Source: Pseudomonadota bacterium
GTDB lineage: Bacteria > Pseudomonadota > Gammaproteobacteria > Burkholderiales > Burkholderiaceae_D
Reading direction: 5' to 3'
Assembly: GCA_023420795.1 (NCBI GenBank)
Contig: JAEZVM010000373.1
Location: forward strand, 1-15,435
DNA length: 15,435 nt
Part shown: piece after piece, positions 1-8,692 of the stretch
Numbering within the stretch: the stretch's first letter is position 1
Layout of the letters: each line of letters starts with the position of its first letter
The notes under the pieces: generated by a model
The model's input: the letters and a program-made list of their open reading frames with translations, nothing else
Database searches by the model: none
Told to the model about the DNA's origin: nothing
Made by a program: the position numbers and the translations under genes

Positions 1-1
1 G

Positions 2-1494
<1,493 letters not shown>

Positions 1495-1527
1495 CAGAAA
1501 TCCTTCATAGGCGTCGTTTTTGAGCGC

Positions 1528-1546
1528 GTTTCCGATATAAGGAAAC
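1528..1546. repeat. Inverted repeat in the guaB / DUF4124 divergent gap
   Basis: GTTTCC (1528-1533) and GGAAAC (1541-1546) form a perfect 6-bp inverted repeat around a 7-base AT-rich spacer. It sits about 35 bases upstream of the guaB -10 box and about 70 bases upstream of the DUF4124 start. This is a plausible place for a regulator to bind, but the repeat is short and could be chance. Confidence 0.3.
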
Positions 1547-1614
1547 CGTGCATTGATTGACATGCCGGATAAAGCATGGCGAAATCCGACATATATTCCG
1601 CACCGAGGATATCG

Positions 1615-2109
1615 ATGAAACGCTTTCATTTCCGGCATCTGCTTGCAGTCCTGACCACACTCGCAACTATGTGCATGACCAGCGCTGCGTCCGCGCAGTA
1701 TGTGTGGATCGACGAGAAAGGCACGAAGCAGTATTCCGACATCCCGCCGCCGCCTTCCGTGCCGCAGAGCCGAATTCTCAAGCATGGCGGCCGCGTTTTG
1801 GCGCCACCGGCGGAAGCGACGCCGCCTGGCGCACCGGCACAGGCCGCACTGACCACCGCCGAGAAGGATGCGGAATTTCGCAAGCGTCGGGCCGAGCAAG
1901 TCGAAAAAGAGAAAAAGGCAGCCGAGCAGGCCAAGCTCGCAGCGGACAAAGCGAAGAATTGCGAGCGCGCGCGGGAATACAGCAAGGCGCTGGAATCCGG
2001 CGAGCGCATGGCGCGTACCGACAAGAACGGAGAACGCTCATTCTTAACAGACGAGCAACGCACACAGGAGCTGCGCGATACGCGCCGCGTGCTCGACGAC
2101 TGCAAATAA
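1615..2109 (+). CDS. Secreted DUF4124-domain protein
   Basis: A 164-residue exported protein of unknown function. The start at 1615 is chosen because GAGG lies at 1605-1608 and a clean signal peptide follows: basic MKRFHFRH, a hydrophobic core, and a signal peptidase I site ASA|QY after residue 27. The mature N-terminus (YVWIDEKGTKQYSDIPPPP) is the DUF4124 motif, a small beta-rich domain common in proteobacterial periplasmic proteins. A proline/alanine-rich linker follows, then a highly charged Lys/Glu/Ala helix (about residues 80-125) likely to form a coiled coil. Two cysteines, one in NCERAR and one two residues from the end, could form a disulphide in the periplasm. An upstream in-frame ATG at 1576 would spoil the signal peptide. 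It diverges from guaB. Function is not known and I do not infer one. Confidence 0.85.
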   Translation: MKRFHFRHLLAVLTTLATMCMTSAASAQYVWIDEKGTKQYSDIPPPPSVPQSRILKHGGRVLAPPAEATPPGAPAQAALTTAEKDAEFRKRRAEQVEKEKKAAEQAKLAADKAKNCERAREYSKALESGERMARTDKNGERSFLTDEQRTQELRDTRRVLDDCK

Positions 2110-2126
2110 GCGCAGTAGCTAAAATC

Positions 2127-2171
2127 AAAAAAGCCCGATCGCGTTTTTATTACATCTTATTGGGCTTTTTT
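2127..2171. terminator. Bidirectional terminator between the DUF4124 gene and rnfH
   Basis: AAAAAAGCCC (2127-2136) and GGGCTTTTTT (2162-2171) form a perfect 10-bp inverted repeat, with an A-run on one side and a T-run on the other, so it can act in both directions. The loop is long (25 bases) and only four pairs are G-C, so strength is uncertain. The 5' arm of the minus-strand hairpin is the last codons of rnfH, and the rnfH stop lies in the loop. Confidence 0.6.
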
Positions 2172-2453
2172 ATCGTCCTTCTTTACCGCTCGCCTGCGGC
2201 GCGAATCCTTCGGGTCCGCCACCAGCGGTCGATAGATTTCTATCCTGTCCTGCGCGCGCAAGACGGTATCGAGGGTCTTGAGCTTGCCGAATATGCCCAC
2301 CCTGAAAACCGACAAGTCAATTTCCGGAGCGTGCTGAAGTACTCCGCTCTGCTCAACGGCCTGCTGCAACACAGCGCCGGCTGGCACGCTTACCTCGCGC
2401 AGGAACTGCGCGTCAGGCCGCGCATAGCAGACCTGCACCCGGACATTAGCCAT
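2157..2453 (-). CDS. rnfH: RnfH/RatB family beta-grasp protein
   Basis: A 98-residue protein of the RnfH family (UPF0125, RatB/YfjF in E. coli), a small ubiquitin-like beta-grasp fold of unproven function. The start at 2453 is taken because the family begins with a hydrophobic strand (here VRVQVCYARP) and because the ATG overlaps the ratA stop by 8 bases. A longer reading of 12 more residues has no support. Other family-like stretches are FRVGIFGKLKTLDTVLRAQD and DRIEIYRPL. The tail is very basic (RRRRAVKKDDKK). It is co-transcribed and probably translationally coupled with ratA, an arrangement conserved in many proteobacteria. The RnfH name comes from gene neighbourhoods and does not prove a link to Rnf electron transport. 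Confidence 0.9.
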   Translation of the reverse strand: MANVRVQVCYARPDAQFLREVSVPAGAVLQQAVEQSGVLQHAPEIDLSVFRVGIFGKLKTLDTVLRAQDRIEIYRPLVADPKDSRRRRAVKKDDKKAQ

Positions 2454-2877
2454 ATACTGTCTCCGCCCGCTTGCAGAAAGAATCGACAAAACTGTTGGCG
2501 ATCATGTTGAACACCGGGCCAATGATCTGTTCCAGGACCTTGCTGGAAAACTCATAGCGCAAATCGAATTCGATCTTGCATGCATCCGACCGCAGCGGAA
2601 CGAAATTCCATGTTCCGTTCAGATGCTTGAACGGGCCTTCGACCAGCTCCATGTTCATCGATGTCGGTGGCGTATGAGTGTTCTCAGTCGAGAAGGATTG
2701 CTTGACGCCATGATAGTTAATCATCAGCACCGCAATCACCTTGTCGCCCTCCCGCTTCTTCACCTCCGTGCCGCCGCACCAAGGCAAGAACTTGGGATAG
2801 TCCTCGATCTTGTCCACCAGCGCGAACATCTGTTCCGCGCTATACGGAAGCAAGACGGATTTATGCACGACTGCCAT
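2446..2877 (-). CDS. ratA: RatA/Coq10-like START-domain protein
   Basis: A 143-residue protein with the polyketide-cyclase/START fold of the RatA-PasT-Coq10 family. Family hallmarks are the N-terminal strand MAVVHKSVLLPYSAEQMFAL, the DYPKFLPWCGG motif near residue 30, and a C-terminal amphipathic helix (IGPVFNMIANSFVDSFCKRA) that closes the lipid pocket. Eukaryotic Coq10 binds ubiquinone. E. coli RatA was reported to interfere with ribosomal subunit association, hence the common 'toxin' label. The start at 2877 is the only one that fits family length, since the open frame runs on upstream through the divergent smpB start. No strong ribosome site is visible. rnfH overlaps its 3' end, and smpB diverges 78 bases away, as in E. 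coli. Family membership is sure; the molecular role is not. Confidence 0.93.
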   Translation of the reverse strand: MAVVHKSVLLPYSAEQMFALVDKIEDYPKFLPWCGGTEVKKREGDKVIAVLMINYHGVKQSFSTENTHTPPTSMNMELVEGPFKHLNGTWNFVPLRSDACKIEFDLRYEFSSKVLEQIIGPVFNMIANSFVDSFCKRAETVYG

Positions 2878-2891
2878 CGGGAATGAACCGT

Positions 2892-2920
2892 TTGATAAAA
2901 TAGAACACTTGAATTTTAAC
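2892..2920 (+). promoter_or_regulatory. Candidate sigma-70 promoter for smpB
   Basis: TTGATA (2892-2897, 5 of 6 to consensus) and TTTAAC (2915-2920, 4 of 6) are separated by an ideal 17 bases. Transcription would begin near 2927, giving a leader of about 29 bases to smpB. This is a motif match only. Confidence 0.5.
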
Positions 2921-2955
2921 CGAGCCGCTCCCTTTCCCGCACTCATTCCGCATTC

Positions 2956-3405
2956 ATGAGCATTGTTGACAATAAAAAAGCTTTCCATGATTACTTCATA
3001 GAAGAGCGATTCGAAGCGGGCATGGTATTGCACGGTTGGGAGGTCAAAGCCATCCGGGCCGGCCGCGTACAACTGAAGGAAGCCTACGTCATCGTGCGCC
3101 AGGGGGAAGTATTCCTGTTCGGTGCGCACATCAGCCCGCTGCCGACCGCTTCCACGCATGTCACCCCGGATCCGGTGCGCACCCGCAAGCTTCTGCTTAA
3201 TGCAGAAGAGATCAAGAAACTGATCGGCAAAGTCGAACGCGCCGGATATACGCTGGTGCCGCTGGATCTGCACTACATCAAGGGCCGCATCAAATGCGAA
3301 ATCGGCCTTGCCAAGGGCAAGAAGCAACATGACAAGCGGGAAAGCGAAAAGCAGCGCGACTGGCAGCGCGAGCAGCAATCACTGATGAAGCAGCACAGGC
3401 GCTGA
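2956..3405 (+). CDS. smpB: SsrA (tmRNA)-binding protein SmpB
   Basis: Binds tmRNA and places it in the A site of stalled ribosomes for trans-translation. The 149-residue length is typical. Family signatures are the start [20 protein letters not shown], the segment [19 protein letters not shown] of the OB-fold core that contacts the tRNA-like domain, [10 protein letters not shown], the RKLLLN segment, and [24 protein letters not shown]. The lysine/arginine-rich tail from about residue 115 becomes helical in the ribosomal decoding centre. No clear Shine-Dalgarno precedes the ATG, but the N-terminus matches the family, so the start is firm. It diverges from ratA. The tmRNA gene itself is not in this window. 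Identification is certain. Confidence 0.98.
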   Translation: MSIVDNKKAFHDYFIEERFEAGMVLHGWEVKAIRAGRVQLKEAYVIVRQGEVFLFGAHISPLPTASTHVTPDPVRTRKLLLNAEEIKKLIGKVERAGYTLVPLDLHYIKGRIKCEIGLAKGKKQHDKRESEKQRDWQREQQSLMKQHRR

Positions 3406-3424
3406 TTTCCGGAGAGCGCCTGTG
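3394..3424. repeat. Perfect 10-bp inverted repeat at the smpB / qmcA convergent junction
   Basis: CACAGGCGCT (3394-3403) and AGCGCCTGTG (3415-3424) are exact reverse complements around an 11-base loop. The left arm contains the last sense codons of smpB and the first base of its TGA. The hairpin is strong and GC-rich, but no T-run follows on either strand, so it is not a classic intrinsic terminator. It may protect 3' ends or pause polymerase between the converging genes. Confidence 0.55.
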
Positions 3425-3438
3425 CCGCCTGCCGGCAT

Positions 3439-4365
3439 TTACGCTTTCTGCTGCGACTTCGCCACCTGCATTGCGCCGGCAATCAAACCGCTGATATTGC
3501 TCATGTCAGCAGGCACGATAAGCGAATTATTCGTCTTTGCCAGCTGTGAGAACGCACTGACGTATTGCTCCGCCACTTTCAGATTGACCGCGTCGGAGCC
3601 GCCCGGTTCGCGAATCGCCGCAGCGGTCTTGCGCAGCGCTTCAGCGCTTGCCTCGGCAATCGCCAAAATGGCGGCCGCCTGTCCTTCGGCACGATTGATC
3701 GCCGCCTGCTTGTCGCCTTCCGACTTCGCGATCGCCGCTTCCCGCTCGCCGCTGGCGATATTGATCTGTTCCTGCTTGCGTCCCTCAGACGCAGCGATCA
3801 GAGCGCGCTTCTCCCGCTCGGCGGTGATCTGTGCCTGCATCGCATGGAGAATTTCCTTCGGCGGCGTCAGATCCTTGATCTCGTAGCGCAGCACCTTCAC
3901 GCCCCAGTTCGCTGCTGACTCGTCAATCGCGCTGACAATCGCCTTGTTGATGTGCTCGCGCTCCTCGAATGTCTTGTCGAGTTCCATGCGACCGATGACC
4001 GAGCGCAGCGTCGTCTGCGCCAGCTGCGTGATCGCGGCAATGTAATTGGACGAGCCGTAAGAAGCGCGCATTGCATCGGTGACCTGGAAATAAAGTATGC
4101 CATCCACCTGCAACTGGGTATTGTCCTTCGTGATGCAGACTTGGCTCGGCACGTCGAGCGGAATTTCCTTCAGCGAATGCTTGTATGCGATACGGTCGAT
4201 GAACGGCAGAACGATGTTCAGGCCCGGGCCGAGCGTTGCATTGTATTTGCCCAACCGCTCCACGACCCATGCGTGCTGCTGCGGCACGACGTTGATGGTC
4301 TTGACGACGAATACGATCGCGACGAAGAACAGAACCAGGCTGAGACTGCCGAGGTCGATTTCCAT
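3439..4365 (-). CDS. qmcA: SPFH/stomatin-like membrane protein (QmcA/slipin type)
   Basis: A 308-residue membrane-anchored SPFH (prohibitin-homology) protein. A single N-terminal transmembrane segment (about residues 6-24) is followed by the SPFH domain: the RLGKYNATLGPGLNIVLPF motif, then RMELDKTFEEREHIN and the GVKVLRYEIKDLTPP motif. An alanine/glutamate-rich coiled coil follows (about 185-265), with the stomatin-type stretch ASGEREAAIAKSEGDKQAAI. Such proteins oligomerise into ring scaffolds that organise membrane microdomains and often modulate FtsH-type proteases. The partner NfeD gene lies just upstream, 15 bases away, and the two are almost certainly one operon. A good ribosome site (AGGAAAGGGA) precedes the ATG. 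The gene symbol is by best family fit; 'slipin' or 'stomatin-like' is equally fair. Confidence 0.92.
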   Translation of the reverse strand: MEIDLGSLSLVLFFVAIVFVVKTINVVPQQHAWVVERLGKYNATLGPGLNIVLPFIDRIAYKHSLKEIPLDVPSQVCITKDNTQLQVDGILYFQVTDAMRASYGSSNYIAAITQLAQTTLRSVIGRMELDKTFEEREHINKAIVSAIDESAANWGVKVLRYEIKDLTPPKEILHAMQAQITAEREKRALIAASEGRKQEQINIASGEREAAIAKSEGDKQAAINRAEGQAAAILAIAEASAEALRKTAAAIREPGGSDAVNLKVAEQYVSAFSQLAKTNNSLIVPADMSNISGLIAGAMQVAKSQQKA

Positions 4366-4380
4366 CTTGCTTCCCTTTCC

Positions 4381-4830
4381 TTATTTTTTTGAACCACTGT
4401 CTGAAACAATCAGCCGGCTGCCCCGAACCTCGCGTATCACGAACAGGCCGGATTGTGCGGCTGCTCCCTGCTCCAATTCCACATCCCACAGCGCACCGCG
4501 ATACATCGCACGCGCCGTTCTGGTTTCGCCCTCGTTGCCATTCCAAGCGTCGACCATGAGCATCTGGCCGATATCGAGATTAATGTTCGGATCGCTGGAT
4601 GCCGCGCGTCGCGCAGCCTTTCCCCATTTGCTGCGCCGTAGCGCGAAGATGGAAAGGATTCCAACAATACCGGCAACAACGAGCTGAATTGAAGCATCCC
4701 CACCGGCCAAAGCGACGAAGCCGCCCGCCAGAAATCCGAGACCGAGCATCAACAGATAAAACGTCCCGGTGAACATTTCCAGAATCACCAGTGCACCGGC
4801 TACGCCAAACCAGACCATCCACTCCGCCAT
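4381..4830 (-). CDS. NfeD family membrane protein (short form)
   Basis: A 149-residue short NfeD-type protein without the N-terminal ClpP-like protease domain of long NfeD. Three hydrophobic segments (about residues 4-22, 24-45 and 50-68) lead into a C-terminal OB-fold-like soluble domain (about 85-145), here MYRGALWDVELEQ and SGLFVIREVRGSRLIV. The family is repeatedly found beside SPFH/stomatin genes, and the OB domain is thought to contact the SPFH partner. The start at 4830 is preferred over one nine codons upstream because AAAGGA sits about 8 bases before it and the protein then begins directly with the membrane segment. qmcA follows after 15 bases. Notably, an intrinsic terminator lies only about 40 bases upstream, so its transcription start or read-through control is an open question. 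Confidence 0.9.
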   Translation of the reverse strand: MAEWMVWFGVAGALVILEMFTGTFYLLMLGLGFLAGGFVALAGGDASIQLVVAGIVGILSIFALRRSKWGKAARRAASSDPNINLDIGQMLMVDAWNGNEGETRTARAMYRGALWDVELEQGAAAQSGLFVIREVRGSRLIVSDSGSKK

Positions 4831-4872
4831 TTGCCATCCTTTCAGAAAGCAAGCCATTCAAGAGGCCGTCCC

Positions 4873-4911
4873 AAAACAAAAAGCCCCCGCCACCCAAAGG
4901 GCGACGGGGGC
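4873..4911 (-). terminator. Strong intrinsic terminator upstream of nfeD
   Basis: Read on the minus strand, GCCCCCGTC and GGCGGGGGC form a 9-bp stem (one T-G wobble) around an 11-base loop, followed at once by TTTTTGTTTT. This is a textbook Rho-independent terminator. It lies about 175 bases past the ppsA stop and only about 40 bases before the nfeD start. It could therefore end a ppsA transcript, end a small RNA, or attenuate nfeD. Confidence 0.85.
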
Positions 4912-5044
4912 GCAATACACCAAGTACTGCTATTCTTCTTGGTTGTTGTTCCTTAACAAGCTGGCTCAAGTCTATCCCAAACCTACCCTGCTTGAAATGG
5001 TTTTAGGACATTTTTGCCCGCATACAACAGATCCGTTTATGGAA
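4912..5044 (-). other. Non-coding gap, candidate small RNA or nfeD leader
   Basis: This stretch between the ppsA 3' hairpin and the terminator has no convincing reading frame. On the minus strand it can form TTGTT/AACAA (4-base loop) and ACCAAG/CTTGGT (13-base loop) stems just before the terminator. A weak promoter-like pair, TTGTAT then TAAAAC with a 16-base spacer (5024-4997), would give an RNA of about 110-120 bases ending at the T-tract. Existence of the RNA is inference; the stems and terminator are seen. Confidence 0.3.
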
Positions 5045-5070
5045 GAAATGCAGGCAGTCGCCCGCATTTC
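5045..5070 (-). terminator. Hairpin downstream of ppsA
   Basis: On the minus strand GAAATGCGGGC and GCCTGCATTTC pair over 11 bp with a 4-base loop. The single non-Watson-Crick position is a G-T wobble in that strand's RNA and an A-C mismatch in the other, which favours a leftward transcript. It begins 17 bases after the ppsA stop. Only TTCTTCC follows, so termination is likely partial; it may instead stabilise the 3' end. Confidence 0.5.
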
Positions 5071-5086
5071 CGTGTTTTTCCTGTCC

Positions 5087-7513
5087 TCAGCTCGCAGACG
5101 CCAGCTTCTGCCAAGTATCGATGACCGTGTCGGGATTCAGTGAAATCGACGCGATGCCTTCCTTCATCAGCCATTCCGCGAAATCCGGATGATCCGATGG
5201 CCCCTGTCCGCAAATGCCGATGTATTTGCCTTGAGCGCGGCACGCGGAAATCGCTTTCGACAGCAAGGCGCGCACTGCGGGATCACGCTCATCGAAATCG
5301 GCAGCCAGCAGTTCCATGCCGGAGTCGCGGTCCAGACCGAGCGTAAGCTGGGTCAGGTCGTTGGAGTCGATCGAGATGCCGTCGAAGTACTCCAGGAACT
5401 GCTCGGCAAGGATCGCATTGGACGGCACTTCGCACATCATGATCAGGCGCAGGCCGTTCTCACCGCGCTTCAGGCCATTCTTCGCAAGCAGGTTCACCAC
5501 TTTCTCGGCTTGCCCCAGCGTGCGCACGAACGGCACCATGATCTCGACGTTGGTTAGGCCCATGTCGTTGCGCACTCGCTTCATCGCCTGGCATTCCATC
5601 TCGAATGCTTCGGCGAAGTCGGCCGCCAAGTAGCGAGCTGCGCCGCGGAAGCCCAGCATCGGATTTTCCTCGTCCGGCTCGTAGCGGGAACCGCCGATCA
5701 GCTTCTTGTACTCGTTCGACTTGAAATCGGACAGACGCACGATGACCGGTTTCGGCCAGAACGCAGCGGCAATGGTCGCGATGCCTTCCGCCAGCTTATC
5801 GACATAAAACGCCTTCGGCGATGCATGGCCGCGCGCAACCGACTCGACCGCCTTCTTCAGGTCGGCATCGATGCCCGGATACTCGAGAATCGCTTTCGGA
5901 TGGACGCCGATGTTGTTGTTGATAATGAACTCCAGACGTGCCAGACCAACGCCACCGTTCGGAATCGACTGGAAGTCGAATGCCAGTTGCGGATTACCGA
6001 CGTTCATCATGATCTTCAACGGCAGGTCCGGCAGCTCGCCACGCGACACTTCGGTGACTTCCGTTTCCAGCAGGCCGTCATAAATCTTGCCTTCATCGCC
6101 TTCCGCGCAGGACACGGTCACCAGCGTGCCATCCTTCAACATGTCGGTCGCATTGCCGCAACCGACAACTGCCGGCACGCCCAGTTCACGCGCAATGATG
6201 GCCGCGTGGCAGGTACGGCCACCACGGTTGGTGACGATAGCGGATGCACGCTTCATCACCGGCTCCCAGTTGGGATCGGTCATGTCGGCCACCAGCACAT
6301 CGCCCGGCTGTACGCGCTCCATCTCTGACGGATCATGGATCACACGTACCGGACCGGCGCCGATCTTCTGGCCGATCGCGCGGCCCGAAGCCAGCACGGT
6401 GCCGCTGCCCTTGAGCTTGAAGCGCTGCTGCGCATCGGTGTGCTTCTGCTGCGATTTCACCGTTTCCGGACGCGCCTGCAGGATGTACAACTTGCCGTCG
6501 CGGCCGTCCTTGCCCCACTCGATATCCATCGGGCGGCCGTAGTGCTTCTCGATGATGACCGCATACTTCGCGAGCTCGACGATCTCATAATCATTCAGCG
6601 AATAGCGATTGCGCATCTCGATCGGGACATCGACCGTCTTCACCGAACGGCCAGCCTTGGCTTCGCCGGTGAATTCCATCTTGATCAGCTTGGAGCCGAT
6701 ATTGCGGCGGATGATCGGCAGCTTGCCCTGCTCCAGCATCGGCTTGTGCACATAGAATTCATCCGGATTGACGGCACCCTGTACCACCGTTTCGCCCAGA
6801 CCGTAGCTGGAGGTGATGAAGACCACATCCTTGAAGCCGGACTCGGTATCGATCGTAAACATCACGCCGGCAGCACCGACATCGGATCGAACCATGCGCT
6901 GCACGCCAGCGGACAGTGCCACTTCTGCATGCGTAAAGCCCTTGTGCACGCGGTAGGAAATTGCGCGGTCGTTGTACAGGGATGCGAACACATGCTTGAT
7001 CGCCTCCAGCACGTTATCGATGCCGACCACGTTCAGGAAAGTCTCCTGCTGACCGGCAAACGAGGCATCCGGCAAATCTTCAGCCGTCGCAGAGGAGCGC
7101 ACGGCGAACGACATTTCAGCCGACGAATCGGCAACCAGGCGCTGATAGAACTCGCGAATCTCCTGCTCCAGGCGCGGCTGGAACGGCGTATCGATGATCC
7201 ATTGGCGTATTTCTGCGCCGGCCTGTGCAAGCGCCCTCACATCATCGACATTCAGCGCAGCCAGACGATCGGCAATGCGCTGAGCCAATGTGATGCCGCC
7301 ATTTGCGCTATACGAAAGAAAATCGCGGAAAGCTTGAGCGGTCGTTGCGAAACCGCCCGGCACACGCACACCGACACCAGCCAACTGGCTGATCATTTCG
7401 CCGAGCGATGCGTTCTTGCCGCCGACGGACTCGACGTCCGTCATTCTCAGGTTTTCAAATGAAGCTACGTACGTAGCCTCCTGGGTTGCCCCGGTCGGTA
7501 CTGCGTTGGACAT
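5087..7513 (-). CDS. ppsA: Phosphoenolpyruvate synthase (pyruvate, water dikinase)
   Basis: Converts pyruvate, ATP and water to PEP, AMP and phosphate, the entry to gluconeogenesis. The 808-residue product matches family length. It has an N-terminal ATP-grasp nucleotide-binding domain ([11 protein letters not shown] near residue 30, then [20 protein letters not shown]). A central phosphohistidine domain carries [15 protein letters not shown], with catalytic His436. The C-terminal PEP/pyruvate TIM barrel ends in [16 protein letters not shown]. Thr434, two residues before the histidine, corresponds to the regulatory threonine phosphorylated by PpsR in E. coli (Thr419/His421). The start at 7513 has GAGG 5 bases upstream; a reading 14 codons longer lacks support. 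The regulator ppsR diverges from the same gap. Confidence 0.98.
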   Translation of the reverse strand: MSNAVPTGATQEATYVASFENLRMTDVESVGGKNASLGEMISQLAGVGVRVPGGFATTAQAFRDFLSYSANGGITLAQRIADRLAALNVDDVRALAQAGAEIRQWIIDTPFQPRLEQEIREFYQRLVADSSAEMSFAVRSSATAEDLPDASFAGQQETFLNVVGIDNVLEAIKHVFASLYNDRAISYRVHKGFTHAEVALSAGVQRMVRSDVGAAGVMFTIDTESGFKDVVFITSSYGLGETVVQGAVNPDEFYVHKPMLEQGKLPIIRRNIGSKLIKMEFTGEAKAGRSVKTVDVPIEMRNRYSLNDYEIVELAKYAVIIEKHYGRPMDIEWGKDGRDGKLYILQARPETVKSQQKHTDAQQRFKLKGSGTVLASGRAIGQKIGAGPVRVIHDPSEMERVQPGDVLVADMTDPNWEPVMKRASAIVTNRGGRTCHAAIIARELGVPAVVGCGNATDMLKDGTLVTVSCAEGDEGKIYDGLLETEVTEVSRGELPDLPLKIMMNVGNPQLAFDFQSIPNGGVGLARLEFIINNNIGVHPKAILEYPGIDADLKKAVESVARGHASPKAFYVDKLAEGIATIAAAFWPKPVIVRLSDFKSNEYKKLIGGSRYEPDEENPMLGFRGAARYLAADFAEAFEMECQAMKRVRNDMGLTNVEIMVPFVRTLGQAEKVVNLLAKNGLKRGENGLRLIMMCEVPSNAILAEQFLEYFDGISIDSNDLTQLTLGLDRDSGMELLAADFDERDPAVRALLSKAISACRAQGKYIGICGQGPSDHPDFAEWLMKEGIASISLNPDTVIDTWQKLASAS

Positions 7514-7551
7514 AACTACCTCTATTTGATGATAAGAAATTCTGCATATCC

Positions 7552-7574
7552 ACACTCGCCGCCCGAGTGTTTTT
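7552..7574 (+). terminator. Hairpin plus T-run in the ppsA / ppsR gap
   Basis: ACACTCG (7552-7558) and CGAGTGT (7564-7570) form a perfect 7-bp stem with a 5-base loop, followed on the plus strand by a T-run (7570-7574). Rightward it looks like a small intrinsic terminator, yet no sense gene reads into it. Leftward it would lie in the ppsA leader or promoter, 39 bases before the ATG. It could be a dyad operator, a leader structure or an insulator against antisense transcription. I see no confident promoter in the rest of this gap (7514-7692). Confidence 0.4.
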
Positions 7575-7692
7575 GATATTCTTCGAGGGCGCGATGTAAG
7601 GTGATCAATTGGCGGCTATTTTACAGCCTGCAACGACGCCTTGCTGAACACAATAATTCAGAAGTTTTCATGATTAATACTTGAACAAGATT

Positions 7693-8535
7693 ATGCCCGA
7701 CTCCCAACACCTGCCGCCCGCGGATCGCACTGTCTTTTTTGTGTCGGATGGAACTGGCATCACAGCTGAGACGTTTGGCCATTCGGTCCTGACCCAGTTT
7801 GAGTTGCGGTTCAAGCAGGTACGCCTTCCATTTATCGACACGCTCGATAAAGCACACGAAGCGGTGCGTGAAATCAATGAAGCATTCAGCCTTGACGGCA
7901 AACGTCCCATTGTATTTTCGACACTGGTGAAGGCAGAGTTGTCTTCCGTTGTCCGACGCTCCAAAGGCATGCACATGGACTTGATCCAGACATTTGTCGA
8001 GCCGCTGGAACAGGAACTGGGCGTGAAATCAACGCACACGATAGGCCGTAGCCACAACATTGCTGATTCCGATGATTACAAGAACCGCATTGAAGCCATC
8101 AACTTCTCGCTTGCCCACGATGATGGACAGTCGAATCAGAATCTTGCGGCTGCCGATGTCATTCTGGTAGGCGTCTCCCGCTCCGGTAAAACACCGACTA
8201 GCCTGTATCTCGCAATGCAGTTCGGCATCAAGGCGGCAAACTATCCGTTGATCCCGGAGGACTTCGAGCGCGGCAAGCTGCCGAGCGGCCTTTTACCTTA
8301 TAAGAAAAAGATGTTCGGTCTTTCAATTGCTCCGGATCGCCTGTCCGAAGTGCGCAATGAACGTCGCCCAGGCAGCAAATACGCCGCGTTGGAAAATTGC
8401 CGTTATGAAGTGAATGAGGCGGAAAAGATGATGCAGCGGGAAGGCATCCGCTGGATGTCATCTACCGCAAAATCCATTGAAGAAATTGCAACGATGATTC
8501 TTCAGGAAATCAAATCGGATAAACGCGTGTATTAA
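7693..8535 (+). CDS. ppsR: PEP synthase regulatory protein (kinase/pyrophosphorylase, DUF299)
   Basis: Bifunctional regulator of PEP synthase. It inactivates PpsA by ADP-dependent phosphorylation of a threonine near the catalytic histidine and reactivates it by phosphate-dependent removal, yielding pyrophosphate. The 280-residue product begins with the family motif [20 protein letters not shown]. It carries a Walker-A-like loop GVSRSGKT at residues 160-167, followed by [20 protein letters not shown]. The C-terminal helix region contains [16 protein letters not shown]. The ATG at 7693 fits the family; a TTG four codons upstream is possible, and neither has a clear ribosome site. Divergence from its target ppsA strongly supports the assignment. 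A terminator follows the stop after 22 bases. Confidence 0.97.
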   Translation: MPDSQHLPPADRTVFFVSDGTGITAETFGHSVLTQFELRFKQVRLPFIDTLDKAHEAVREINEAFSLDGKRPIVFSTLVKAELSSVVRRSKGMHMDLIQTFVEPLEQELGVKSTHTIGRSHNIADSDDYKNRIEAINFSLAHDDGQSNQNLAAADVILVGVSRSGKTPTSLYLAMQFGIKAANYPLIPEDFERGKLPSGLLPYKKKMFGLSIAPDRLSEVRNERRPGSKYAALENCRYEVNEAEKMMQREGIRWMSSTAKSIEEIATMILQEIKSDKRVY

Positions 8536-8557
8536 AGCTGTAGTTCTTTCGAATCGA

Positions 8558-8598
8558 AAACGCCGCCATGCAATAAAGCATGTCGGCGTTTTTGTTTT
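8558..8598 (+). terminator. ppsR intrinsic terminator
   Basis: AAACGCCG-c-CATGC (8558-8571) pairs with GCATG-t-CGGCGTTT (8578-8591) with one internal mismatch and a 6-base loop. It is followed by a T-rich tail (TTTTTGTTTT). It begins 22 bases after the ppsR stop. Confidence 0.85.
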
Positions 8599-8634
8599 AT
8601 CTATTGATCTTTAACACCGCAGCGCAAAAGAATA

Positions 8635-8664
8635 CTTACACAAAGCTTACAGATTGATTATAAA
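8635..8664 (+). promoter_or_regulatory. Candidate promoter for the 116-residue membrane protein
   Basis: CTTACA (8635-8640) and TATAAA (8659-8664) are separated by 18 bases, giving a start near 8671 and a leader of about 22 bases. It lies after the ppsR terminator, as expected for an independent unit. This is a motif match only. Confidence 0.4.
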
Positions 8665-8692
8665 GAGGATGAGGATCGTGGAGGAGGCAGAC

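Noticed and set aside
1557..2510. 317-codon rightward frame overlapping the DUF4124 gene
   Set aside because: It runs in another frame through the DUF4124 gene, the terminator and rnfH. The alternative frame has a signal peptide and a known domain, so this one is a by-product.
2878..3378. N-terminal extension of ratA through the smpB region (open frame to 3378)
   Set aside because: The extra residues are antisense to smpB, and the family begins at the ATG at 2877.
4580..4969. 129-codon leftward frame starting at a TTG in the gap and running into nfeD
   Set aside because: It reads straight through the intrinsic terminator and overlaps nfeD out of frame; the glycine/arginine-rich stretch is only the translated hairpin.
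4769..5143. 124-codon rightward frame through the ppsA-nfeD gap
   Set aside because: It spans nfeD antisense, the terminator hairpin and the ppsA end. No ribosome site and no family resemblance; the gap is better read as non-coding.
6335..7462. 375-codon rightward open frame opposite ppsA
   Set aside because: It is a shadow of the ppsA codon pattern: Arg/His/Leu/Asp-rich composition, no ribosome site, no recognisable domain, and ppsA on the other strand is certain.
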